Positions 8,747-16,662 of a stretch of 47,811 bases of DNA are shown piece by piece. Below the pieces are notes generated by a model. It saw nothing but the letters and a program-made list of their open reading frames with translations, was not told where the DNA came from and did not search any database. Origin of the DNA: Parcubacteria group bacterium (lineage in GTDB: Bacteria > Patescibacteriota > Minisyncoccia > UBA6257 > JACRHW01); the NCBI GenBank assembly GCA_016217555.1, contig JACRHW010000002.1, forward strand, positions 1-47,811, given 5' to 3'. The position numbers and the translations under genes are program-made. Position 1 is the first letter of the stretch. The number at the start of each line of letters is the position of its first letter.

Positions 8747-8993
8747 TGTAGCTTTCACTCTGCTTACCCAGCTTGCGCAAGGTGGCGCAGAATGATTATT
8801 GTTTTTTTTGTCGTCACCTATTAATCGACTGTATTAACACGTGATAACAATAATCTATTCCTACTCTTATTCTATACAATTAATTTCGTTTTGAAGTGTG
8901 GATAACTCTGTTAAATCAAAAATGTTTTTTAAAATTATTCTGAAAGAATACAAAAATTTTCCATTTTGATTTTTAAACTTTGCATTACCATTG

Positions 8994-9021
8994 TTGACGT
9001 AGTGTTATGAAACGGTACAAT
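8994..9021 (+). promoter_or_regulatory. Promoter of a candidate small RNA
   Basis: TTGACG (8994-8999), 16-bp spacer, TACAAT (9016-9021). Confidence 0.55.
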
Positions 9022-9027
9022 AATAGT

Positions 9028-9150
9028 GTTCGTTTTGCTTGGATTGATCTGCTAGCTAGCACTCACTTAAATCAAATGACGTGGAGTATAACTCTAGCAG
9101 ATCACTCTGAGCACAACAAAAAACTGCCATCACTGTGGCAGTTTTGTTTT
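9028..9150 (+). ncRNA. Candidate small RNA of ~120 nt
   Basis: Promoter, 10-bp hairpin GATCTGCTAG (9046-9055)/CTAGCAGATC (9094-9103), terminator AAAACTGCCA/TGGCAGTTTT plus T-tract; no credible short CDS. Confidence 0.45.
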
Positions 9151-9152
9151 TT
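9120..9152. terminator. Bidirectional terminator
   Basis: AAAACTGCCAtcactgTGGCAGTTTTGTTTTTT. Confidence 0.85.
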
Positions 9153-10926
9153 AACCAAGAGCTCCTCGCATTTCAAGATCACGCAAACGTTTATATATTC
9201 CATTCATTCGTGCAAGTTCTTCATGAGTACCAATCGCTTCAATCTTTCCTTCGTCGAGTACCACGACAAGATCCGCATTCATAATCGTACTGAAACGATG
9301 GGCAATTACAAGGATGGTACAGGCGCGATCTCTCATGAGATTGTCTATTGCATGCTGAACATGCTCCTGAGAAACGGCATCCAACGAACTCGTTGCTTCA
9401 TCGAGAATAAGAATTCTTGGATCACGATAGAGAGCACGAGCAATGGCAAGACGTTGGCGTTGCCCACCAGATAAACGGACACCATCTTCACCAATCATTG
9501 TTTCATAACCACTGGGAAGCGCCTGAATAAATTCTTCCGCATAGGCTTGTTGTGCAGCAACTTCTTCATAATTAACCGAAGCGCTAGGATTAACCATACG
9601 AACATTTTCTCTTATGGTCGCATCAAACAATTGTACGTCTTGTGAAACAATGCTAATTTTTTCTCGACGATATGTATCGTAATCAAGAAAACGAAGGTTT
9701 ACACCATCAATCAGAATAGATCCCTCCGTCGGGTCATATTCCCTAAGAAGAAGCGATGCGAGAGTTGTCTTTCCTCCTCCAGAACATCCAACAAGCGCTA
9801 CTGTTGAGTGGGGTTTAATAGTGAGATTAATGTTTTGTAACGCATCTTGTTTTCCTTCAGGATATGAAAACGATACGTTTTTGAATTCAATACGACCCTT
9901 CGATTTTTCTGGAATCACTGTGTGCTCTGGTTGTTTGATGTCGGGTACAATAGCAAAAATTTCAATAAGTTCCTTACAAGCTTCAACACCCTCATTCAAA
10001 CGTCGCTGAAAATCTGACAATCGATACATATTCGAATACACTCGTTCCATCCACATAATGGTAAGAACAACATCGCCTATTCCGCGTATGGGTACATAGG
10101 TCCAATACACAATGAGATACATGATAATGCGCGAAATTGATACCACGTGCTCTTGCTGTATGAGACAACGAATGTATATCCTATGACGCACCACTTCATC
10201 CGTGCAAAATTGCCCAAGAAGTTTATCGTGTTCACTACTTTGATCTTCTTCGATACCAAATTGTTTTAAGGTTCTCCAGTTTTGAGTAAGTTCGGCGCCA
10301 TCACGTTCGATGCGTTTCATCTGTCCTCGAGAAGTTTTGCGGAGAGGCCCCAATTGTTTTTCGTTATACATCATCATGAGCACAAACAATACAACAGTCG
10401 AAAATGCAAGTACGCCAAAATGCCAACCAAGAAATGAAACTCCTATGCTTGTAACAAGTACGCGCACAATAGTGGGAAACGTATCGAAGATAACATTATC
10501 AATGAGATGTTCCACCTTCGCTATATTTTTATCAAGTATAGATTCTTTTTCTCCTGTTGAGTGGGCTATATGCCACGCCGTATCAAGCCGAAGTTCCTTA
10601 CGATGTCCTTGTCCCCACAGCACACGCCATCCTTTCCAGAAAAAATCATGTCTCTTAACATCCATTTCACCACGAACAATCGAACCGATAGTATAAAGAA
10701 CAAAAATCGTACCACAAATCCACATAAGATTAGTAATCTGTGGACCGTTCTGGAGTTCGTTAAAAAACTGTTTCGTAGGATACACCTGAAACACCATAAT
10801 TATTTCTGCGACAATAAGCCACAAAAAGGTAATCAAAATGGTGTGTTTTAATGCAACAACATCATTCTTAACTTCTTTTTCTTCACTTAGTTTTCTAAGA
10901 AATTCGCGAATCATGCGTATTCCCAT
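9151..10926 (-). CDS. ABC transporter, fused TM-ATPase exporter type
   Basis: VGCSGGGKTTLASLLL Walker A, RLSGGQRQRLAIARALYRDPRILILDEATSSLD. Confidence 0.95.
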   Translation of the reverse strand: MGIRMIREFLRKLSEEKEVKNDVVALKHTILITFLWLIVAEIIMVFQVYPTKQFFNELQNGPQITNLMWICGTIFVLYTIGSIVRGEMDVKRHDFFWKGWRVLWGQGHRKELRLDTAWHIAHSTGEKESILDKNIAKVEHLIDNVIFDTFPTIVRVLVTSIGVSFLGWHFGVLAFSTVVLFVLMMMYNEKQLGPLRKTSRGQMKRIERDGAELTQNWRTLKQFGIEEDQSSEHDKLLGQFCTDEVVRHRIYIRCLIQQEHVVSISRIIMYLIVYWTYVPIRGIGDVVLTIMWMERVYSNMYRLSDFQRRLNEGVEACKELIEIFAIVPDIKQPEHTVIPEKSKGRIEFKNVSFSYPEGKQDALQNINLTIKPHSTVALVGCSGGGKTTLASLLLREYDPTEGSILIDGVNLRFLDYDTYRREKISIVSQDVQLFDATIRENVRMVNPSASVNYEEVAAQQAYAEEFIQALPSGYETMIGEDGVRLSGGQRQRLAIARALYRDPRILILDEATSSLDAVSQEHVQHAIDNLMRDRACTILVIAHRFSTIMNADLVVVLDEGKIEAIGTHEELARMNGIYKRLRDLEMRGALG

Positions 10927-11015
10927 TGCGCATCACTCCTTTCTTTGGTGATGGTTGCGCACCCCTATTCTCTGTTTTTCAAAGATCAACTCCCCCACTT
11001 CTTCAAGAAAGCAAA

Positions 11016-11041
11016 ACTCGGCATAAAATTCATGCCGAGCC
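11016..11041 (-). terminator. Terminator hairpin
   Basis: aaCTCGGCATaaaattcATGCCGAGccttg. Confidence 0.6.
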
Positions 11042-11075
11042 TTGTTTATTCCTAAAGATGTTTAGAAAAAACCGC

Positions 11076-11153
11076 TCAGCATAATTGCACACCAAAGAGA
11101 ACCGGCTGGGTTCCGTTTGATGCTTCCGCAATCATGTATTGTGCGTTCTTCAT
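11076..11153 (-). CDS. Candidate 25-aa small protein MKNAQYMIAEASNGTQPVLFGVQLC
   Basis: Short ORF between two operons with a terminator hairpin downstream. Confidence 0.35.
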   Translation of the reverse strand: MKNAQYMIAEASNGTQPVLFGVQLC

Positions 11154-11190
11154 AATTATTTCTTTGTATCACCCTTAATATTTCCTGTCA

Positions 11191-11349
11191 AGTGCTTTGG
11201 GCGCTGTTCGGTAACATAATATTCCCTGAGCGAAGTCGAAGGGTTTCCTTAAGAAAGGTGGGCCTTCGACAAGCTCCTGCCTTTTGTAAGGCTCGCCAGG
11301 GCGGCAGACACTAGTAATTATGAGGTTACCGAATAGCGCCAGTGCTTTG
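11191..11349. mobile_element. MITE-like element with 9-bp direct flanks
   Basis: AGTGCTTTG at 11191-11199 and 11341-11349; TIRs GGCGCTGTTCGGTAAC.. and rc GGCGCTATTCGGTAAC..; no transposase inside. Confidence 0.75.
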
Positions 11350-11357
11350 TGATAAAA

Positions 11358-11381
11358 ATAGATGGCAGTGGCCATCTATGT
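11358..11381 (-). terminator. Terminator of the 11387 gene
   Basis: ATAGATGGC/GCCATCTAT hairpin, T-tract on minus strand. Confidence 0.65.
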
Positions 11382-11386
11382 TATAA

Positions 11387-12007
11387 CTATGCGTTCTCTA
11401 ATCCAAGCTGTGAAATAATCGATTTTTCATACCACTCTCTTACAACACCCCCAAGTTCTTTTCTACTTCCCATATTTTCTATTTTATAATCAGCACGAGC
11501 TCCAATAGTGGGAATTTCAATTTCTGTTGGGGCCGCCTCCTCACGTAAAAATTGTTCGAATGTTTTTTCGTGTTCCCCGGGACGAGAAAGACGCGGCCGT
11601 CCATAACGAACTTCAACCGGAGCCGTCACATACAATACTACCGAACCAGGAATACTCCTGATCATCTCTTCTTCGCTTGCTCTTCGAATACCATCTACAA
11701 CAATAATCGGTGCATCCCCACTCATAACTCTTGCACGCACCGCATTGGCAAGTGTTCCCTCTCCAAATCCGATATTCATCATTTGTCCAAATTTTTGTTG
11801 ATTCTCTCTCGTCTGCGAAAGATGCCAAAGAGTAAGAGATTCATTGATAATATCAGAAAATCTATGCCTCGAAAATCTCGTCTGCTTAATCTCATAGAGT
11901 AAACGACCAATCCGTACATCTTGTAATACAAGTGTTTTTAGAATATCTCCGACGGTTTCTTTTCCGCCACCTTTTTCTCCTGTTATACCAATTACAATCC
12001 TCGTCAT
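11387..12007 (-). CDS. P-loop (deoxy)nucleotide monophosphate kinase-like / dephospho-CoA kinase-like protein
   Basis: MTRIVIGITGEKGGGKETV P-loop; start revised to the internal ATG. Confidence 0.7.
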   Translation of the reverse strand: MTRIVIGITGEKGGGKETVGDILKTLVLQDVRIGRLLYEIKQTRFSRHRFSDIINESLTLWHLSQTRENQQKFGQMMNIGFGEGTLANAVRARVMSGDAPIIVVDGIRRASEEEMIRSIPGSVVLYVTAPVEVRYGRPRLSRPGEHEKTFEQFLREEAAPTEIEIPTIGARADYKIENMGSRKELGGVVREWYEKSIISQLGLENA

Positions 12008-12663
12008 CATGAGGGCACCACCCATCCCTGCAGAATGGAGAGCATTTCGGCAAGCGAATTTACCACATACGTTGGTTTTGCAGCAACAATCTGTTGCCTT
12101 GTGTTATACCCTTCGGTAAATCCAATAGTGCGTATACCAAGCTTCTTGGCGATAGAGATACCCTCAAGGGTATCATCAATATAAAATGTCTCCTCTGGCT
12201 TCACATCAAAATGTACAAGCACATCTCGTAGGGCAGCATTTTTAGGCCACGCCCCACCCACGACGCAATCAAACACGTCTTCAAGCCCAAACTGAGCCAT
12301 ACGCCTTGCAAGCACATCGGGGATTTCCGCACTCACGATAGCAAGCCTTAGACCAAGCTGTTTCACTCGCACCAAAATATGTTTTGCCATAACAGGATCG
12401 TGAAGTTCGACCTTATCCCAATTCTCCTCAAATATCTTTCTCCGCATCCTATTATTAAAATCAAAATCAAATTGTGTTATGCCATGTTGGATATAAAACT
12501 TGCTAAAATCCGACTCAATTTCATTTTGATATTGCAGAAGAGTTGGCGCGGGTACTCCGTATGCTTCAAAAATCGCCTTAGTACTTACATACGCAAGCCA
12601 TAAATCATTCAAAAGCGTTCCATTCCAATCACACACCAAAAGTCTTGGTTTCAAAGGTATCAC
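12007..12663 (-). CDS. HAD-superfamily hydrolase
   Basis: LLVCDWNGTLLNDLW (DxDGT variant), IVSAEIPD, FYIDDTLEGISIAKKLGIRTIGFTEGYN. Confidence 0.88.
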   Translation of the reverse strand: MIPLKPRLLVCDWNGTLLNDLWLAYVSTKAIFEAYGVPAPTLLQYQNEIESDFSKFYIQHGITQFDFDFNNRMRRKIFEENWDKVELHDPVMAKHILVRVKQLGLRLAIVSAEIPDVLARRMAQFGLEDVFDCVVGGAWPKNAALRDVLVHFDVKPEETFYIDDTLEGISIAKKLGIRTIGFTEGYNTRQQIVAAKPTYVVNSLAEMLSILQGWVVPS

Positions 12664-12711
12664 TCCTTTATTGTCTAAGAACTAGGCATAGTATAACAAA
12701 AAAATGAAAAG

Positions 12712-12793
12712 TGTAAATCTCAAAATGTAAAGTTACGGTATCTCTTTGGGATAATTTTAAATTTTGCATTGTCATTTTACACTTTGAGATTTG
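12712..12793. repeat. AT-rich imperfect inverted repeat
   Basis: TGTAAATCTCAAAATGTAAAGTTAC against rc TGCAAATCTCAAAGTGTAAAATGAC. Confidence 0.65.
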
Positions 12794-12816
12794 CATTTTT
12801 AACTTTTATAAATAAT

Positions 12817-12840
12817 AAGGCCCCGCTTGTGCAGGGTCTC
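12817..12840 (-). terminator. Terminator of the candidate large RNA
   Basis: AGACCCTGC-ACAA-GCGGGGCCTTATTATTT on minus strand. Confidence 0.6.
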
Positions 12841-13371
12841 ATGGTCGGGGTTGCTACCCCTAGTTGCTAGGTGCTCGAATGCCATTGCCTGGCTTTCATG
12901 TCGAGCACCCATCTCCTCACTTCGGCATCGCTTTTGCGCTGCCTCCTTTCTTTTTCCCGCAATCGTTGCGGGAGGGCGCGATGCCCCTTTGCATTGCTGC
13001 GTCGGGGCGTGGGGTGGGGGGCTGCCGGCTGGCTGCGCGCTAACTACTCCGGTGAGCGTTGCGCGGTGCCCGGTGTGTCGGGTCCCCCTAGGTTTTTCGG
13101 GGTTGCGGAATGGATTTCCACAACCCCTAGATTCACAGAAAACCAGTTGGATGCTTGCGCATGGCGCTACCTTCCCCCTTTCTTTTTTTTCGAATATGCT
13201 GCAGGATTTTCGCGAGAACGGGCTCCCCTGGTTACCCTGTCATGGTTCTCGCTACGCCCAGCGTCCCTAAGGCGGAACGCCGGTTGGATGCCGCAAAATG
13301 TTCATTCGGCTCTCCTTTCTGGTGCGGCAATCTCGCTTGCCCGACACCATTTTCTTGGTACTCCGCGTGGC

Positions 13372-13464
13372 CTAGTGGCCAGTCGGGGCGCCGTAGACAG
13401 CGGTACTCGCCTCGGGCTTCCTGCCCTCGGCGAGACGCCTTTTTTCTGCCTTACGGATTTTCAT
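13372..13464 (-). CDS. Candidate 30-aa ORF inside the large RNA: MKIRKAEKRRLAEGRKPEASTAVYGAPTGH
   Basis: SD GAAGGAGG with ideal spacing to ATG on the minus strand. Confidence 0.35.
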   Translation of the reverse strand: MKIRKAEKRRLAEGRKPEASTAVYGAPTGH

Positions 13465-13715
13465 TTTTCACCTCCTTCGGTGTTTTTTCTTTTTTCAAAA
13501 AGCGGGTTAGTAAGAAGGAGGAACCACACTCCTTACTAACCACAAAAAATGGGGAAATTAGTGGGAGAGTTGTATAGTACAGCCTCTCATGAACGTAGTC
13601 GATCGCCTAGGGCGAATTATCCATACTACGTTTCCACCAATGCCCCAAAATATAATCGAGGATAGTTGAGCAATGATCTGAGCCCAACTATCCCCAACTT
13701 CAATCTTCTGCTTTT

Positions 13716-13743
13716 AGTAGAGCATATCCACAAATATTGTCAA
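13716..13743 (-). promoter_or_regulatory. Promoter of the candidate large RNA
   Basis: TTGACA (rc of 13738-13743), 16-bp spacer, TCTACT (rc of 13716-13721). Confidence 0.45.
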
Positions 13744-13762
13744 GTACCTGTTTTGCCTTGAT

Positions 13763-13885
13763 AAAACCTATCTATTCGGATGAAATGCGAGGCGCACATG
13801 AGAAACGGACTGAGCTGTATTTCACTGATACAGCGAAGGAGTATCGCAGTGTGCAACGAAGCAGTTCGCCAAAGAGGTAGGTTTT
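13763..13885. repeat. Element A2: family-1 structured repeat, diverged copy
   Basis: Arms AAAACCTATCTATTCGG/CCAAAGAGGTAGGTTTT; 89-nt core alignable to 616-704 and 42513-42600. Confidence 0.8.
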
Positions 13886-13890
13886 TGCTA

Positions 13891-13918
13891 AGAAAGTACG
13901 CCTTGCGGCGTACTTTCT
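13891..13918. terminator. Strong hairpin, possible terminator of zwf
   Basis: AGAAAGTACGCCttgcGGCGTACTTTCT, 12-bp stem. Confidence 0.55.
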
Positions 13919-14027
13919 CCAAATGACGTAAGTGACAGATCCGATAAAGGTTCTGAAATTCACCCACCTATGTCTGAAGTATAGCAGATTACGTTTTGTT
14001 TGTAAAGGGGGGTAAGGCTATCCCTTC

Positions 14028-15551
14028 TCATTCAATCTTTTTTCCTTCTTCAATAATCGTGTTGGTGTCTGGTACATAGGTATGAAGAGGAATAACATCA
14101 ATTCCTCCTTTCCATGCCCTTACGATAGGATCGATAAAACTCCACATGGCCACTACCTCATCAGTACTTACAAAAAGAATTTGTTCTCCAAGAATGCAGT
14201 CGAGAAGAAGCTTCTCATACTCCTCAACATATTGAATCCCTTGCCTATTCTTCCGTAGCACAAAATCGAATGCTCTTTCTTCCATCACAAAATCAAGCCC
14301 CGGCTTCTTCGACCAAAATTGGATGGTGATTCCCTCCTGCGGTTCTAAACCAATAACAACTTTATTTTTATAATGTCTCCCCTCAGTAATAGGGCACAAA
14401 CAAGGTTCTGGATGTTTAAATGTAATTACAATCTCTTTTTTTATCTCACCCATACGCTTCCCTCCTTCAAGCATAATAGGAACCCCCTCCCAGCGAGGAA
14501 CATTGAGTGTCGTCATAATCTTAAAATAAGTCTCTGTGATAGAACGTGGATCCACTCCTTTTATTGAAGCATACCCCTTGTATTGAGCACGGAATGTTTT
14601 CTTCACAACATCCCCCTCGGTGATACTTACAAGATGCTCTAATACTCGCGCACGCTCCTCTCGTATTGCCTCGGCACCATAAGCACGAGGTCGTTCCATG
14701 GTGACAAGCGCAAGCATTTGTAATACGTGGTTTTGCCCTACATCAACAAGCGCACCCACACCATCATAAAACGCACCTCGCTCCTCGACACCGAGTGTTT
14801 CAAAAAAACGAATATCAATACGCTCTATGTGCTTAGCGTTCCAATTATCTTCAAAAAGATTGTTCGCAAAACGGAAACTTAGTACATTTTGAATCATCTC
14901 TTTTGCAAGATAGTGATCGATACGATATACCTGGGTCTCCTTAAAAAGTGTTCCCAACAACTCATCGAGTTCTATTGCTGTTTTTAGGTTACTCCCAAAA
15001 GGCTTCTCAACAAGAACCCTTGTCCATCCCGTTAGGGGGAGAGGCGTGCTGCGAGCCATCGCAACCTCTAATGGGATCCGCCCTTCTTCCTCCCCACCAC
15101 ATGGTATCGTAAGCCCTGAGGTAGCAAGATGCTCAAAAATACCTTTATAAAGTTCTGGGGGCACTGCAAGATAAAATAATTTATTCGTACAAATACCCCA
15201 CTCTTCATCGATGTCCTTAAGACGTTTGGCAAGTGAGATGTAACATGAATCTGTATCTAAAAACCCTTGGTGATAAACAAATGAGTTGAGAAAGTTTGTT
15301 GGATCGCTCTCCTTGTCTTGATCACCCACGTATTTGAGAAAGGCAGACCTAAGATGTTCTCTAAACATTTCATCCGATAATTCCCGCCGCGCAAGGCCAA
15401 CCACCCTAAACGTTGTTGGTAATTTTCTCGCCTTGTATAAATAGAAAAGCGCGGGGGCAATTTTCCTCGCTATCAAATCCCCCGTTGCTCCAAAAATTAC
15501 AAGAATTGTAGGGGTAAGACCATCCCCGCAACCATCTATATTTTTTTGCAT
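14028..15551 (-). CDS. zwf: Glucose-6-phosphate 1-dehydrogenase
   Basis: VIFGATGDLIARKIAPALFYLYK, RVLVEKPFGSNL, RIDHYLAKEMIQNVLSFRFAN; start revised to MQKNIDGC. Confidence 0.95.
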   Translation of the reverse strand: MQKNIDGCGDGLTPTILVIFGATGDLIARKIAPALFYLYKARKLPTTFRVVGLARRELSDEMFREHLRSAFLKYVGDQDKESDPTNFLNSFVYHQGFLDTDSCYISLAKRLKDIDEEWGICTNKLFYLAVPPELYKGIFEHLATSGLTIPCGGEEEGRIPLEVAMARSTPLPLTGWTRVLVEKPFGSNLKTAIELDELLGTLFKETQVYRIDHYLAKEMIQNVLSFRFANNLFEDNWNAKHIERIDIRFFETLGVEERGAFYDGVGALVDVGQNHVLQMLALVTMERPRAYGAEAIREERARVLEHLVSITEGDVVKKTFRAQYKGYASIKGVDPRSITETYFKIMTTLNVPRWEGVPIMLEGGKRMGEIKKEIVITFKHPEPCLCPITEGRHYKNKVVIGLEPQEGITIQFWSKKPGLDFVMEERAFDFVLRKNRQGIQYVEEYEKLLLDCILGEQILFVSTDEVVAMWSFIDPIVRAWKGGIDVIPLHTYVPDTNTIIEEGKKIE

Positions 15552-15677
15552 ATATGTCCAAACAAGCACATTTTACCACAAACGCATGGTTTTTAAGTGC
15601 CCGACAAACGATTGACTTTTGAGTTAATTATTGTAAAACTCTTATTAGTTTCTTCACAACACAAAAGGAGGGGTCAT

Positions 15678-15866
15678 ATGAAACATAATCCGTGGTATCA
15701 ATTTGGAAATATAACCATGATGATACTTCTTAGAGTCCTCATTGTATATGGAGTACTTATGGTTATCATTCAACTCCCCATATGCTTTCTCGCCCCCGGT
15801 CTCATTGTGCTTTTTGCTATCCTCTACCTCATTCTTCCAAGATATTTGAATGGGTTTATTGATTAA
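15678..15866 (+). CDS. Small hypothetical membrane protein, 62 aa
   Basis: SD AGGAGGGG before ATG at 15678; two hydrophobic stretches; terminator follows. Confidence 0.7.
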   Translation: MKHNPWYQFGNITMMILLRVLIVYGVLMVIIQLPICFLAPGLIVLFAILYLILPRYLNGFID

Positions 15867-15898
15867 AAAATCCTGATCTCGATCATTAAACACAAACC

Positions 15899-15930
15899 CG
15901 TCTCTTAAGACGGCTTTTAATTTTTTTTAG
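15899..15930. terminator. Rho-independent terminator
   Basis: CCGTCTcttaAGACGGcttttaattttttt. Confidence 0.8.
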
Positions 15931-15934
15931 AACA

Positions 15935-16399
15935 TTATATCTCAAAAATTTCGCGAAGAGAGTGTTCTAGTATTTCGTTTTGGTCATTAAACACAAATTG
16001 TCCTTTAAACCTCTTGTTTGCAAGGAGTAGTGGCATCCAATGTTTATCATCAGCCCACATAGTATGAAATGGAATCTCATTTACATGGAACCACTCGGGC
16101 CTCATCTCTTCGGTCTCTGTGGGCTTCCCTTTTATATCACGTGCTAAAAACACATGCACCTCCATTTCTTCCAACTTATCCTTCCATGCAAAATCAAGAA
16201 CTCCTACACGTTCAAACATATTAGCCTCAAGTCCGGACTCCTCCAAAAGTTCTCGCCTTGCTGCAACTTCTACCATCTCCCCCTCCTCCACTTTTCCCCC
16301 AAATCCGTTCCACTTTCCCATTCCAAACCCCCGCTTCTTCATACCCAATAATACATGGGGGTGTTTATGCACCACGCACAATGTAAGAATTTTTTTCAT
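15935..16399 (-). CDS. NUDIX hydrolase, MTH1-like 8-oxo-dGTP diphosphatase
   Basis: Nudix box GFGGKVEEGEMVEVAARRELLEESG; FGMGKWNGFGG and EMRPEWFHVNEIPF..MWADDKHW. Confidence 0.92.
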   Translation of the reverse strand: MKKILTLCVVHKHPHVLLGMKKRGFGMGKWNGFGGKVEEGEMVEVAARRELLEESGLEANMFERVGVLDFAWKDKLEEMEVHVFLARDIKGKPTETEEMRPEWFHVNEIPFHTMWADDKHWMPLLLANKRFKGQFVFNDQNEILEHSLREIFEI

Positions 16400-16466
16400 G
16401 ACAATATTGTTTTTCTATGATACTCTAGATAAAGAATATTGAAAAACAAAGGGAGGTGAATAGACC

Positions 16467-16631
16467 ATGTTAATTTGTAAAATTTGTGAAGGGCACATGC
16501 ACACCATGCAGGTTAAGGTATGCAAACGATGCAAGACGTCGAGTGATAAAGATCCAAAAACACTCAAATACTGTACTGCATGCGCAAAGGCTCTCAACAT
16601 CTGCCGCTCTTGTGGCAAAAGCCTTGTTTAA
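16467..16631 (+). CDS. 54-aa protein with four CxxC motifs (zinc ribbon)
   Basis: MLICKICEGHMHTMQVKVCKRCKTSSDKDPKTLKYCTACAKALNICRSCGKSLV; SD GGGAGGTG; terminator downstream; absent from the ORF track. Confidence 0.8.
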   Translation: MLICKICEGHMHTMQVKVCKRCKTSSDKDPKTLKYCTACAKALNICRSCGKSLV

Positions 16632-16635
16632 TTTC

Positions 16636-16662
16636 CAATGCTCCCTTATGGAGCCTTTTTAT
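16636..16662 (+). terminator. Rho-independent terminator
   Basis: GCTCCcttaTGGAGCctttttatttc. Confidence 0.7.

Larger units (their letters stand above)
12817..13709 (-). ncRNA. Candidate large GC-rich structured RNA of unknown family
   Basis: GC-rich island with many hairpins; overlapping plus-strand ORFs without recognisable domains; minus-strand promoter at 13716-13743 and terminator at 12817-12840. Confidence 0.5.

Noticed and set aside
11175-11375. 66-aa minus ORF
   Set aside because: Runs through the MITE-like element and a terminator; no SD.
12827-13577. Three long overlapping plus-strand ORFs (147, 222, 140 aa)
   Set aside because: Overlap in different frames within the GC-rich structured region, no SD and no recognisable domain; better explained as ORFs by chance over an RNA gene.
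12817-13709. RNase P RNA or tmRNA as identity of the large RNA
   Set aside because: Could not find the P4 signature (GAGGAAAGTCC/ACAGAA..GGCTTA) or a tmRNA acceptor/tag (TTCGA.., ..ALAA stop) on either strand.
13740-13967. Two minus ORFs of 75 and 63 aa
   Set aside because: Overlapping frames across repeat A2 and a hairpin; no coding signals.
15026-15040. cccgttaggggg inside zwf as another ACCCCGTTAG repeat
   Set aside because: No partner repeat nearby and it encodes conserved-frame zwf protein; likely coincidence.
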